Positions 55,500 to 64,000 of a stretch of DNA of 64,000 nucleotides are shown one piece after another. The translations under genes were made by a program, and so were the position numbers. The number at the start of each line of letters is the position of its first letter. Positions within the stretch are counted from its first letter, which is position 1. The DNA comes from Anthonomus grandis grandis (Eukaryota; Arthropoda; Insecta; Coleoptera; Curculionidae), in assembly GCF_022605725.1 (NCBI RefSeq), contig NC_065556.1:7316001-7380000 (forward strand). The letters are read 5' to 3'. The notes under the pieces are model-generated. The model searched no databases. It saw nothing but the letters and a program-made list of their open reading frames with translations, and was not told the DNA's origin.

Positions 55500-57513
55500 A
55501 AACGCATTTTCCACAACGCGTCGAGCTCTTGATAACCTGTAGTTATATATTTTATGAGCTTCATTTCCTTGTAAGTGATAGTTGCTGTATGACATGAGGC
55601 TGAGGTGGTTCATTTGGTTCCAGTGGAGAGTGTGCTGGCATGTTCAGTGTTCTGTTTTCAAGCATTTTTCCAATATCGGACTTTTCTAATTTTTTCCAAT
55701 ATCGGAATTTCTAATTCGGGGTTAAGAATGCATGCCGCCATCGCTATTCCTGCCGTAGAAGCCAACGTCAATGGCAATAAACTTGTAGTCTGCATCAACC
55801 AGCGCCAACAGAACTATCGAATGACTTCCCTTATAGTTGTAATATGTGGATCCTGCATTAATAGGGCACTGAATATTAACGTGTTTGCCGTCTATGGCAG
55901 CAACGCAATTCGGAAAATTCCACAGTTGGTTAAATCTAGATGACGACTTCTTTCATAACTCTTCCGTTGGTTTTGGCAGTAAAATAGGCCCCAAATTTTT
56001 CCATATGGCATCACACACTTCGATTACTATTTCAGGACTGTACTGAATCCCATACTCCTAAATAAATTTCCAGTTGCCAGAAATCTGAAACAAAGTGTAA
56101 TATGTATTTCGTTGGTTTTACTTCTAGCGGACAATGCCAAGACAAAATGGGACAAACTTAGACGATGTTTCTATAATGCAAGAAATAGACGCCTGTCTAC
56201 ACAAAGTGGCCAGGCTACTAAAAAAATTTCGCCGTAGAAATTTGAACAGCAGATGACATTTTTGCTGCCGTATTTAGAAGGTCGAAGGTAAATACTTTTG
56301 AGTTTTAATTACAATTCTATGTAAGTGTTTTTAGGACGCGCGGCAATTTGCAGAAGTCTCAAAATGAACATAAAATTCGCGTTCCCGACGAAAGAGAAAT
56401 TAACGACGATGACGTTGACGCAGATGAACAGCAAATATAAGAACACAGTACAGACGCTGAAGATATAGCTGATGAAGGAGACCAAGAACATATTGCAGTT
56501 ATACAACAACAAACACCTTCCCAAGACGAAAATACTGCAGCCGAGAAAATGGCGGCAATAATGGAACAAAATACTGCTCTCAGAAAAAGAAAATTCAAAG
56601 AGAAATTAACAGCGCAAAATAAACATACATGTTTTGAAGATATGGACAAAACTGACATATTTTTTCCTAAGTTTGGCGAGAATGACGAAACAATTACCAA
56701 AAGCCGAACAAGCTGCAGTTAAAACAGTGAGCACTGCAATCCATCAAGCTGAATTAAGAAGCGCACAAGCACAAAGTGCTCCAATACCTGCACCATCTTC
56801 GTCATATGCTTTGCAACCATTGTTTTTACCTCACGACAATTCTAGACAGTCTACGTCATCATCGTCATATTCTGTGCAACCCTTGCCGTCACCTCATGAA
56901 TATTCTAGACTATCATCAGAATCCTCTAACAGGCAATCGGCTCTCCCACCGCAGGAGTATGATAAAGCTCTACATGGGCAATTTACAAATGTTTCACAAA
57001 CAAGCAACTACCCTACAGCAGAGACAACTCGCGAAAAATGGAGACTGACGTTACTAGATATGAACTCTGTCTCTCTGGTCGACTTAGCTAAATATCATTA
57101 AACATTTCTATTATTATTTAACGTGTGTAGCGATACTTTTTGCAAAATAAAATATTTATTTCAATTATTGGTAAGTGCTTACCTTAAACACACCGCCAAT
57201 CTTTTTTCGGTACTAATCGCTCTTCTAAGCTGAGTATTTTGCTTCTGAATGTCATTTTTAATAAGTCCATGCAAATAATTAAATTCTTCTTTGGTCATTC
57301 TAAAATACATGTGAAATCGGTCTGGATGTTCATTAAATAATTTGTGGACTAATTGATGAAATTCCCCTACTTCTTCTCTATACGCTGATTTATTTGGTGA
57401 ATCCAATCACTTCCCTGTATACCATCGTTAGCTACTATAAAAGCAGCTGCGTTTTCTATATCTTCTTCCCGGTCTGATGAACTTGACGAAGAAGAATCTC
57501 TATTTCGCTTCAT
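55500..57513 (-). pseudogene. Harbinger DDE nuclease (DDE_Tnp_4 type), two exons, damaged
   Basis: Catalytic transposase on the minus strand. Exon 1 (57513-57183): MKRNRDSSSSSSSDREEDIE, then GEFHQLVHKLFNEHPDRFHM, YFRMTKEEFNYLHGLI and ISTEKRLAVCL. A 1-base shift lies near 57380. Donor AAG|GTAAGC. Exon 2 starts at 56084 after TTTCAG: RFLATGNLFRSMGF (arginine codon split), then EVCDAIWKNLGPILLPKPTE, NFPNCVAAIDGKHVN (first Asp), ALVDADYKFIAIDVG (second Asp), GRNSDGGMH, and after frame breaks NYRLSRARRVVENAFGIL at about 55550-55490 (third catalytic region, Glu present). The C-terminus beyond is lost, where the hammerhead-bearing segment begins. Confidence 0.87.
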
Positions 57514-57615
57514 CACTACGCTAAGTACAAACATGAACTACAACGTGTCCAACGTGAGCGTACCGAAGTGTGTCTCCTAGCGTAATATCACGCGACGGTT
57601 AACTTAACATGATAG

Positions 57616-57631
57616 CACGTGAGCTCACGTG
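57616..57631. promoter_or_regulatory. Palindrome CACGTGAGCTCACGTG (right)
   Basis: Identical to the left copy. It is about 24 bp inside the right transposon end and about 100 bp upstream of the nuclease start codon (minus strand). Confidence 0.75.
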
Positions 57632-57779
57632 ACGTGACTATAATGTGTTTCCGCCTTAAGGTTTTTATGAAATTTGCAATTGATATTATTTTACGGACTC
57701 TTTCATATCTGCAACATATAATGAAAAAAGTAGCGGTGACAATATTGATCCTTTTGGAACTCTCCTCTTTAATAGGCTA

Positions 57780-58234
57780 ATCGATTTTAAAGTATAATTT
57801 TCATTTTTAATAATTACACAGCATTACTTATTATATTATTATTCGTCGCATTGGTATTTTCCAATGCGATGTGATTGTGATGAAGTCTATTACATACTGT
57901 TTGATCAGCAATTCTGGTTCCCCTTGTGGCTCCTAACTGATTTTAAAGTGCTTGTGCAGTAGTGGTTCGTTCCCTAATCGCCCACAGACTTAATAAACGG
58001 TCTTTTTAAGGTGATCTGGTCCTTTGACGTTGAGGATAGGATAGGATATCTGATAATGCCATAAATTAAATACCGAGTCCATGCTCTGTTTATAACGGCC
58101 CGACTCACATTCAGAATTTTAGCAATTATTCTTCTTGAATAACCTTCCTTAATTAACGTTACGGTCCTAGCGATTTCAACTTTATTTAGGTACACTCTAC
58201 GGCGTATTCTTCTACCTACCACATTAATACTCAT
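57780..58234 (-). pseudogene. Tc1-like transposase, N-terminal fragment
   Basis: The minus strand from ATG 58234 reads YLNKVEIARTVTLIKEGYSR, RIIAKILNVSRAVINRAWTR and YLIYGIIRYP, the first helix-turn-helix of insect Tc1 relatives. In another frame, about 57980-57830, it reads RERTTTAQAL, stop, NQLGATRGTRIADQTVCNR, LHHNHIALENT, the second helix-turn-helix. The catalytic part is missing; the text ends near 57790. The usual transposase is about 340 residues, so only about 40 percent remains. Confidence 0.78.
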
Positions 58235-58239
58235 GTTTT

Positions 58240-58820
58240 CTCTTTAAAATTTTAACTAAGACTGATAAAAACAGGCACAAATTAATAATTTGGTGAGAGT
58301 TCTTAAACTTAAAATATTTAAATTTTTTTCTGTGAATACCAACACATTATTAATTGTTTAGAACTGTACGAATGAGGGCGAAGTCTATACACGAAGATTG
58401 TAAAATAATATTTTCACTTAATTACAAAATACATAGAATATAAGCTTATGGATTAGTGGCTCCCTTTTCGTTTTGAGTAGGTTACGTTTATTTGAAAAAA
58501 AAAAGAATATTCGCGATTTCATTTATTTACGACTCTATTTGAATAGATATAACAAAATAAATTACTCATTCTCATTGCTACTTTCTCTATTTTACAAAAT
58601 GGTGTCATTATCAAGTTTTTTTTTTTAAATACGGCCCTGGATTTCTTATCACGGATTTTAGGAGCCCCTTATGTTTCTAAACCAATGATGTATCGCACTT
58701 ATTCAAAAATTTTATATTAATGGATATTTCCATAAGGATTTCTGTTAAAGAGAAAGACAAATAAAGATATATTTTAATGGGATTAAAAACAAACGCCTTT
58801 TTTATAATAACACAATAATA
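58240..58820. other. AT-rich spacer, nothing identified
   Basis: No coding motif or inverted repeat noticed. Confidence 0.4.
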
Positions 58821-58829
58821 AAAAAAGCT

Positions 58830-59056
58830 TAAACACTAACATAAAAAGAGGTTCTTAGATGCATTTTTGGGTCAGTCTGAATTTTATGGATCGCACGCTG
58901 AAAAGTCCTTGCAGGGATAGCCCTGATCTCCCTTGTTAGGTCTTGAAGTAAAGCTTTAAGATTTTGTGGTGTATTTTGATAAACACGGTTTTGAAGACAT
59001 TCCCTAAGAAAGTAATCTAAAGGGTTTAGGTCGGGGCTATAATGAGTTAGCGATTT
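58830..59056 (-). pseudogene. Mariner-like transposase, C-terminal fragment
   Basis: The minus strand from about 59056 reads HYSPDLNPLDYFLRECLQNR, VYQNTPQNLKALLQDLTREI and RAIPARTFQRAIHKIQTDPK, with a stop at 58830-58832. SPDLNPLDYFL is the third catalytic block with its Asp. Everything upstream is absent. It is a different copy from the + strand fragment that begins 300 bp further on, since that one has its own SPDL block. Confidence 0.75.
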
Positions 59057-59361
59057 TTTTATTTATTTGGCTACATAAAAAAATACTTTCTAGATAAATA
59101 TAAACGGAGAGAAATCTATACTGCAAGTTGCCTCAAATATTATTACTTCTCATACAAGTGTTTGGAGGCAACATAAAAAAAGGATGGATTTAAGCCATTT
59201 AAAATAAATTTACTTAAAAAACTATGTGTTTCTTTGTATCTGGCTGGCGCAAAAAATTATTGGATACCCAGATTTTCTTGAAAATATGATATAGATCGGT
59301 AAAAAAACATGTATAGACTCTGGCAGTTTTAACAGAAAAAATTAACGCATTTGGAGCTAAA

Positions 59362-59757
59362 ATAATCCACGAAAATTTTATGAAATTCGGGCACAAGTGC
59401 GATTTAGCCTAAATGTTTGGGCAGGTATTTATAAAAATCGAATTTTGCGTTCTTATTTTATTTATGGAACACTTAACGGAGATTCTTATTGCCGGTTTCT
59501 AAGATGTGATTTTGAAGACTATGATTGATTTGGATACCATAATTCCTTTAGAAAATTACTATAAAGTTTGGTTTCATCAAGATGGTACTCCCCCACACAA
59601 TAGACGAGAAGTTTCAAATGATCTTGCAGAAAGGTTTGGTGACAGGTAGATTGGAAATAATGGTCCTGTAAGATAGTCGTCAAGGCGAGTCCATCAAAGT
59701 CCTGATTTAAATGGTTTAGAATGTTCAGAAAATATTTATGAGAAACACTAATAAATC
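59362..59757 (+). pseudogene. Mariner-like transposase, 5' part of a copy split by a retrotransposon
   Basis: The + strand reads VRFSLNVWAGIYKNRILRSY, FIYGTLNGDSYCRF, WFHQDGTPPHNRREVSNDLA (second catalytic Asp), ERFGDR, stop, IGNNGPVR and VHQSPDLNGLE, where the third Asp has been replaced. Frames shift twice. The text ends at the 3' end of the minus-strand retrotransposon (about 59760). The remainder appears to continue at 63049. Confidence 0.72.
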
Positions 59758-60571
59758 GAGTTTACGCGAAGGGGGAATTTCAAAATAATTAGGAGATGTG
59801 GTTAATTTTAGGGCGTTTTTTTTATGGTAAACACAAGCACAAGAGGAAAGTCCTATGTCACTCGGAGTGGTGCTTGCGCGAAGATATTTGTGGGCATTTC
59901 TCTTGAATCGCTTTAGGTGGTATGCGTCGGGAAATATGTGAGGTGGAAGCCCGTTCCACAAAGAAGATGTTCTCCAGATGAATGAGTCCCGATACAGCGA
60001 CGTCCTTGGGGTAGGCAGGTGGACTCGATGTTGATGAGCCGCAACTGCTAGACGCGTCCTTCTTGCCGGAACAGCCCTGGGTGGAATCAGGCCTGCCAGC
60101 TCAGAGGAGCACTTACCGTGATAATAACGGTAGAATAAACAGAGATCGGCCACCTTTCTCCTGTGCTCCAGACTATCCAGACTCTTTGTCAGTTCTGGTT
60201 TGTCTATAAGACGAATAGCTCTCTTCTGTATAGAATCCAGCAGGTTTAAACTATGCTTGGGTGTAGAGCTCCAGAAATGCAAGCAATACTCGAGGGAAGG
60301 GCGTATTTGAGCCTTATAAAGAGTCGGCAGCTGTTCTAGTGTATACAGTTTTTTTCGTTTTGAAAAGCACTCCGAGTTTTTTGGAAGCCGCCCTGGCGAC
60401 CTCGGCAACGTGGTCATGCCAGGACACACTGTTAATGACCTCGACTCCTAGAAGATGTAAAGATGATTTCATTGGCAATGTTTTCCCTGCCGTAACCAGC
60501 TCCGGGCCACCAAGGTTAATCTTCATCGTAAATACTGCAGCCTGCGTTTTTTTAGCGTTAAAATTGACCAA
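59725..60571 (-). pseudogene. Retrotransposon polyprotein, post-polymerase C-terminal part
   Basis: After a frameshift near 60590: NFNAKKTQAAVFTMKINLGG, LHLLGVEVINSVSWHDHVAE and AASKKLGVLF. After another in an A-run near 60360: LYKAQIRPSLEYCLHFWSST, LLDSIQKRAIRLIDKPELT, SLWNGLPPHIFPDAYHLKRF and SDIGLSSCACVY. The Y-x-x-x-IRP-x-LEYC and F-x-R-x-S-x-LWN-x-LP patterns are classical C-terminal landmarks of insect non-LTR elements. The true stop was probably soon after SSCACVY (about 59835); the extra residues to 59725 run past the element end. Confidence 0.88.
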
Positions 60572-60575
60572 ATTG

Positions 60576-61877
60576 TTATCGCCTGGCCAAGATTGCTCTA
60601 ATATCGTTGTTGGTTGAAGCTACTTGTTGCTGCCTAAGATTCTGAGAACTTGCGGCTGTCGTTGGTTTGGCGGACTTAAATGTGGAAATAAGTATGCTAT
60701 CGTCCGCAAAGCTGTAGATTGGATTGACAGTGGTTCCTAGCAAATCGTTGATATATACCAAGAAAAGGGTGGGGGATAGAATGCATCCTTGAGGGACTCC
60801 AGCGTTAATGTTAAATTTGTCGGAGAGGTATCCATCGACGGCTACTTGAATTGTTCGTTGTTCAAGAAAACTTTTGATCCAATTCAATAATGAGTTTTGT
60901 ATGCCGATTGAGGAGAGCTTGGTTAGTAGTCCCTCATGCCACACTCTCTCAAATGCCTTGGAAATGTCAAGAGCGACTGAGCGGGACTCGCCATGCTTCT
61001 CCATGGCCTCCGTCCACAAGTGTGTGACGTAGGCCAGAAGATCGCCGGTGGATCTAAGCTTTCGGAAGCCGTATTGATGATCGCTGATTAGTCCAGATGA
61101 TTCCAGATATCTTAACAGTTGTTGGTTGACTGCTTTCTCCATAATCTTCGATATTACTGGAACTAGTGCAATCGGGCGGTAATTGGAGGGCATCGTCTTC
61201 TTACCCTTTTTGGGCACAGCTTGCACTCGAGCAGTTTTCCAGCTTGTTGGAAATTGGCCCTGCCTATATGATGCCGTGAATAGTCTACATAAGGGAGGAG
61301 TCAATTCGTCTGCACAACGTTTTAGTATTAGGGCTGGAATTCCATCGGATTCAGAAGCTTTGTTGGTGTCTATGCTTTTAAGAATTTTATTTATAATTCG
61401 TTGGGGAAACGAAATTTCTCCCATCGATGAATTCACCCTTGGCAAATATGGCGGTGTTTTGCCTTGCGAGTGCAGAGTAGAATTGGACGCGAAGAGTTTA
61501 CCCAGTAAGTTGGCTTTTTCCCTTGCTGTTACCGCGATAGAACCATCATCTGCTGTTAGGGCTGGCAAGGCCGACTTAGCAAATCCTTGACTAACGGCTT
61601 TCGATACCGACCAGAAAGATCTTGTTCCATTTGGGCAGTTAAGCAGTTTGTTTTTGATCCTATTGTTGTGACTCTCTTTGCATTCATCAATAATTCGCTT
61701 GCAGCTATTTCTGGAGGCTAAAAAGTTCCTCCGATTTTCAATGGAAGGATGTTGACGCCATTTGCGATATGCTGCGTTTTTAGTATTTACTGCCTTTTTG
61801 CAATTCAGGTTGAACCATTGCTTGTTGTTTGATCCGCATTTAGTAGAAAAAGGGATATAAGTTTCCATTCCTGCCAA
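60576..61877 (-). pseudogene. Retrotransposon polyprotein, reverse transcriptase part
   Basis: A 433-codon open stretch. Residues 10-90: basic linker with QWFNLNCKKA. From about 180: SDGIPALILKRCADELTPP, then SNYRPIALVPVISKIMEK, YGFRKLRSTGDLLAYV, SVALDISKAFERVWHEGLL (first catalytic Asp), NAGVPQGCILSPTLFLVYIN, and IYSFADDSILI (the two catalytic Asp). All polymerase blocks are intact. The upstream link to the endonuclease is through a frameshift near 61910, where an A-run changes the frame. The annotated Met is inside the protein, not its true start. Confidence 0.92.
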
Positions 61878-62058
61878 GATCGTGTCTGTAATTTGGTTTG
61901 CACATTCTGAGATGTTTTTTGGTTCTAAAGCAGACTTCTTTCCAAGGGAACGAGCGATGAAATTCCCGAAGATGGTTCCACTCTGCTGATTTATAGTGCC
62001 ATACCTTCCGCGGCATCGGAGGATCCTGCGTTTTAACCTCCAACTGGCAAGTGCCTGT

Positions 62059-62892
62059 TCATCATTTGTGGTCCGATGTTCCTAGGGGGGCATGTACTGA
62101 TACTGTGTACGAGTCGGGGTCTGAAGCCAAGACCAGATCTAGGAGACTCGCGAGCTCGCCGTCTCGATCGGGGATTCTGGTAGGTTCCTCCACAAGCTGC
62201 GTAAGCCCGCATATGGTGGCAAATAGCTCAGCTTCTCGTCCTTCATCGTCGTTCTTGTTGTAGAAGCGCAGCCAGTTGATATTGTGAACGTTAAAATCAC
62301 CCATGACGATGATTTCTGCGCTTGGATAGTCAATTTGCAGATGGTTAATGCAATCAACCAGGTTCAAAAAGAGCCGTCTAAACTGGGTGTCGCTTGGTGG
62401 TCTGTAGATATAGCAGATAAATTTTGTGGTACCACTGGCTATTATTTTGAACCACATGACGTCGAAGTCCACAGGTTCAAGTGTTTCCTCCCGCTGGCAA
62501 CTCAAATCGTTCTTGACAAAAGCTGCCGATCCAAAGTTTAGTCGAAATCGGGTGTGTAGTTCGTATCCAGGATAAATGAGGTGAACATTTGTTGTTGAAG
62601 GTTTCACCTTTGTTTCTGCCAATGCCAGAATGTGAGGCTTATTTGATTGCAGGTGTTGGTGTACTGCATTAATATTGGTGTTTAGGCCTCTGATGTTGCA
62701 GAAATTGATTTTTAGGCTTTTTGATCCGCCTGATGGACCCCCCCGACCAGCCTCCGCCCGGAGATCCGAATGGGAGGCGAGTTTACCTCCGGAAAGTTTT
62801 GGTCGTGAGGGCGCCATTATGCATTTACTTTTCTTCTCCATTTCCCCTTTGGAAACCGGACACATGACATGGCGGCGAAACGTGAGTTCCAT
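62059..62892 (-). pseudogene. Retrotransposon polyprotein, APE-type endonuclease part
   Basis: Residues 1-58 are a basic, Ser/Gly-rich head. From about residue 59: LKINFCNIRGLNTNINAVHQ (catalytic Asn), HILALAETKVKP (Glu), YIYRPPSD, EIIVMGDFNVHNINWL (Asp/Asn pair), LLDLVLASDP, and the final GTSDHK (SDH motif). All residues of the nuclease active site are present. Two adjacent TGA codons follow (62064-62059), after which the same frame continues to about 61920 with LEVKTQDPPMPRKVWHY and SAEWNHLREFHRSFPW. Confidence 0.9.
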
Positions 62893-62985
62893 GGAACCAC
62901 TTCACGCCGCCTAAGTCCTAGGTGGTGGTATTGAACCGGGCGATGCAAGTGGACAACATCTACTACCAAAGGGGTTGCTCTTTTA

Positions 62986-63000
62986 GTCGCCTTTTACGAC
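62986..63000. repeat. Hairpin GTCGCCTTTTACGAC near retrotransposon 5' end
   Basis: Four-base GTCG/CGAC arms in the 5' untranslated part. Similar GTCGTAAAAGGCGAC text is familiar from the 5' part of other insect retroposons, but I cannot name the family. Confidence 0.5.
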
Positions 63001-63048
63001 AGGCAGAGCGTACCGGAGGGCTATTCTACCCCGGCCCTCCCCGGGGAA

Positions 63049-63285
63049 CACATTAAGACGAGAAATAAATCGCGCGGTGCTCAATATTCGTAAGAGAGTG
63101 CAATGGTCTCTTGGTACACAGGGACGACAAAGAATTTTCAAACTTTGAATAAGAATAACTCCAAAACGCTAGGACTTACCACACGCTACATGGAAAATGT
63201 TTAGAATTCTAAGGGCATTCCAAAAATTCAATAAAATTGGGTTGCAATTTAAAAAAAAAGCATAGTGTTTTTGGGACACCCTATA
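63049..63285 (+). pseudogene. Mariner-like transposase C-terminus and right end (3' part of split copy)
   Basis: The + frame from 63049 reads NTLRREINRAVLNIRKRVQW, then LGTQGRQRIFKL and a stop, compatible with the mariner C-terminal pattern (L-x-x-x-I-x-x-A ... V-x-x-x-L ... G-x-x-F-x-x-L). About 130 bp further, GTTTTTGGGACACCCTATATA at about 63265-63285 resembles a mariner-type terminal repeat. It probably joined 59757 before the retrotransposon inserted. The match is short, hence moderate confidence. Confidence 0.45.
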
Positions 63286-63289
63286 TATT

Positions 63290-64000
63290 CTTTTTTTGCA
63301 AAATATGCCCTGAAAAAAAAAGATCCGCGGGAAGAAGCGATTAAAAAAAAATCGAGATATGGAAATTATTCCTTACTTTACGATCGCCCTGTATACTTGA
63401 AAATATATTATATATTATAAAAGTAAATTTTTAGGCCCTTAATGTTTCATCATGAATTTGTTTGCAAAAATTAAAATATATTTAACATTTAGTTTTGAAA
63501 TATTTATTAAACGCTAAGTAATTTAAAATTGTTTTTATGTATTTATTTCTCATTTCTTTTCCTTTTTTCCCTATTTCAAATACATACTGCCCAGGATTCA
63601 TAAAGAATAATCCAAATTTAATAAAATGCAATTACAAGGTACGTAAAAAACCTATTCAATTAAAAGTGTTCCAGGGAAAAATAAGAAAGTTTAATGTAAG
63701 CGAGACTATAGCAGAATTTTAATTAAAACATGAAGTTGTTTGTACTCGACCATCCGTAGGTTGCAAATTAAAATATAGAAAGGACCCGAGGCCCTTAGTC
63801 AGTTAAATTAAAATTATTGATTTCTACACATATTTAAGAGTTAAGTATACAGTAAAACATACAAAATATTATTGAATTAGAGGTTGCAATTTAATAGTAA
63901 AGGAATTATAATATGTACTGCTGGTACCAAATAAACTTTGATCCACGTCTCGTGTGACGTAATTTACTCCCCAACCGTATAAATGTTCAGCTCAGTCAAC
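63290..64000. other. AT-rich DNA to window end, nothing identified
   Basis: A CGCCCTGTATAC motif at about 63386 resembles the CACCCTGTATA repeat termini seen elsewhere. A 61-codon frame at 63537-63722 has no recognisable motif. Confidence 0.4.

Larger units (their letters stand above)
54984..57101 (+). pseudogene. Harbinger MADF-BESS accessory protein, three exons, lightly damaged
   Basis: Accessory DNA-binding protein that cooperates with the Harbinger nuclease. Exon 1 (54984-55113): NEKLTELLGNHEVLYNHLSA and YRDQTIRQEAWEEIG, the first part of a MADF domain; the initiator appears mutated (TTG). Exon 2 (56128-56287): KTKWDKLRRCFYNARNRR and KFEQQMTFLLPYLEGR complete it. Exon 3 (56335-57101): an acidic linker, a basic helix, then SLARMTKQLPKAEQAAVKT, a BESS-like domain, and a Ser/Pro/Gln-rich tail. 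Splice borders GTAAAT/CTAG and GTAAAT/TTAG keep the frame. Damage: a stop for Trp at about 56237, a stop at about 56437, and a one-base T insertion near 56663. Confidence 0.85.
54830..57655. mobile_element. PIF-Harbinger DNA transposon with two interlocked genes
   Basis: Encodes the two proteins of this superfamily: a MADF-BESS DNA-binding protein on + and a DDE nuclease on -. Both sides carry the perfect 16-bp palindrome CACGTGAGCTCACGTG (54830-54845 and 57616-57631). The right end appears to be GGCGGAAACACATTATAGTC (read on minus), next to a TTA, the usual 3-bp target type. The left outer end is degraded. A hammerhead-motif-bearing insertion sits inside. Both genes are damaged but largely complete, so this is one of the younger elements of the window. 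Confidence 0.87.
59760..63043 (-). mobile_element. Nearly full-length non-LTR retrotransposon (Jockey-like superfamily), minus strand
   Basis: The best-preserved element in the window: endonuclease, polymerase and C-terminal domain in order, clearly GC-richer than its surroundings. The 5' untranslated part (63043-62893, read on minus) contains GTCGTAAAAGGCGAC, a hairpin. There is no separate first ORF between the 5' end and the polyprotein, so it looks like a single-ORF type. Damage is limited to about two adjacent stops and three or four frameshifts. A shared AATAAATCG at 59750-59758 and 63064-63072 may be the target-site duplication. It sits in a mariner copy. Confidence 0.88.

Noticed and set aside
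56309..56700. Two minus-strand frames over the Harbinger MADF gene
   Set aside because: They are shadows of exon 3 of the + strand MADF-BESS gene; no motif of their own.
61183..61590. 135-codon + strand frame
   Set aside because: Antisense shadow of the intact reverse transcriptase frame on the minus strand.
62051..62541. Two + strand frames of 70 and 85 codons
   Set aside because: Antisense to the retrotransposon endonuclease, which has all its active-site motifs on the minus strand.

Overview
The window looks like a piece of an arthropod genome, most likely an insect. It is AT-rich and intron-bearing. It contains a long satellite array followed by a graveyard of nested, decayed transposons of the classes usual in insects: mariner/Tc1 relatives, piggyBac, P-like, PIF-Harbinger, Penelope-like, and non-LTR elements of R4-like and Jockey-like types. 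I see no host gene that I can name, and no rRNA, tRNA or CRISPR array. The setting resembles pericentromeric or other heterochromatin. The species cannot be told from the sequence.

Positions 1-20313 are one direct tandem satellite with a monomer of about 366 bp (about 56 units, running off the left edge). Twenty-two monomers form a higher-order unit of 7,991 bp: 1-5514 recurs at 7992-13505 with no difference in the stretches I compared. The right third is a mosaic of smaller duplications (shifts of about 366, 3,029, 3,382 and 3,762 bp). The last two or three monomers are strongly diverged, marking a true array edge at about 20313.

Positions 20313-28340 hold broken non-LTR retrotransposons on the + strand. 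One of them, R4-like, is split by a Tc1/mariner-class element (25348-27606) with good terminal inverted repeats; the retrotransposon frame resumes across the insertion. Positions 28340-45690 hold AT-rich DNA with hairpins, three mariner copies, a deleted piggyBac flanked by repeated 16-bp palindromes, a Tc1 element, retrotransposon 3' ends, a Penelope fragment and an (AT)n tract. Positions 45690-51762 hold a second Penelope copy (reverse transcriptase part inverted, GIY-YIG part forward, hammerhead-like motif after it), P-like transposase fragments, another mariner and two large foldback or long-TIR elements.

Positions 52900-57660 hold an inverted pair of GC-richer segments, a 617-bp MITE, and a nearly complete PIF-Harbinger element. 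Its two genes (MADF-BESS protein on +, DDE nuclease on -) are interlocked: exons of each lie inside an intron of the other. A hammerhead ribozyme motif sits between them. Positions 57780-63285 hold Tc1 and mariner remains and the best-preserved retrotransposon of the window (minus strand, about 59760-63043), which split a mariner copy. The last 700 bp show nothing I can identify.

A recurring theme is small in-place inversion: poly-C motifs in the satellite, an inverted block in a mariner, an inverted N-terminal piece in the Tc1/mariner element, and an inverted reverse transcriptase block in the Penelope element.
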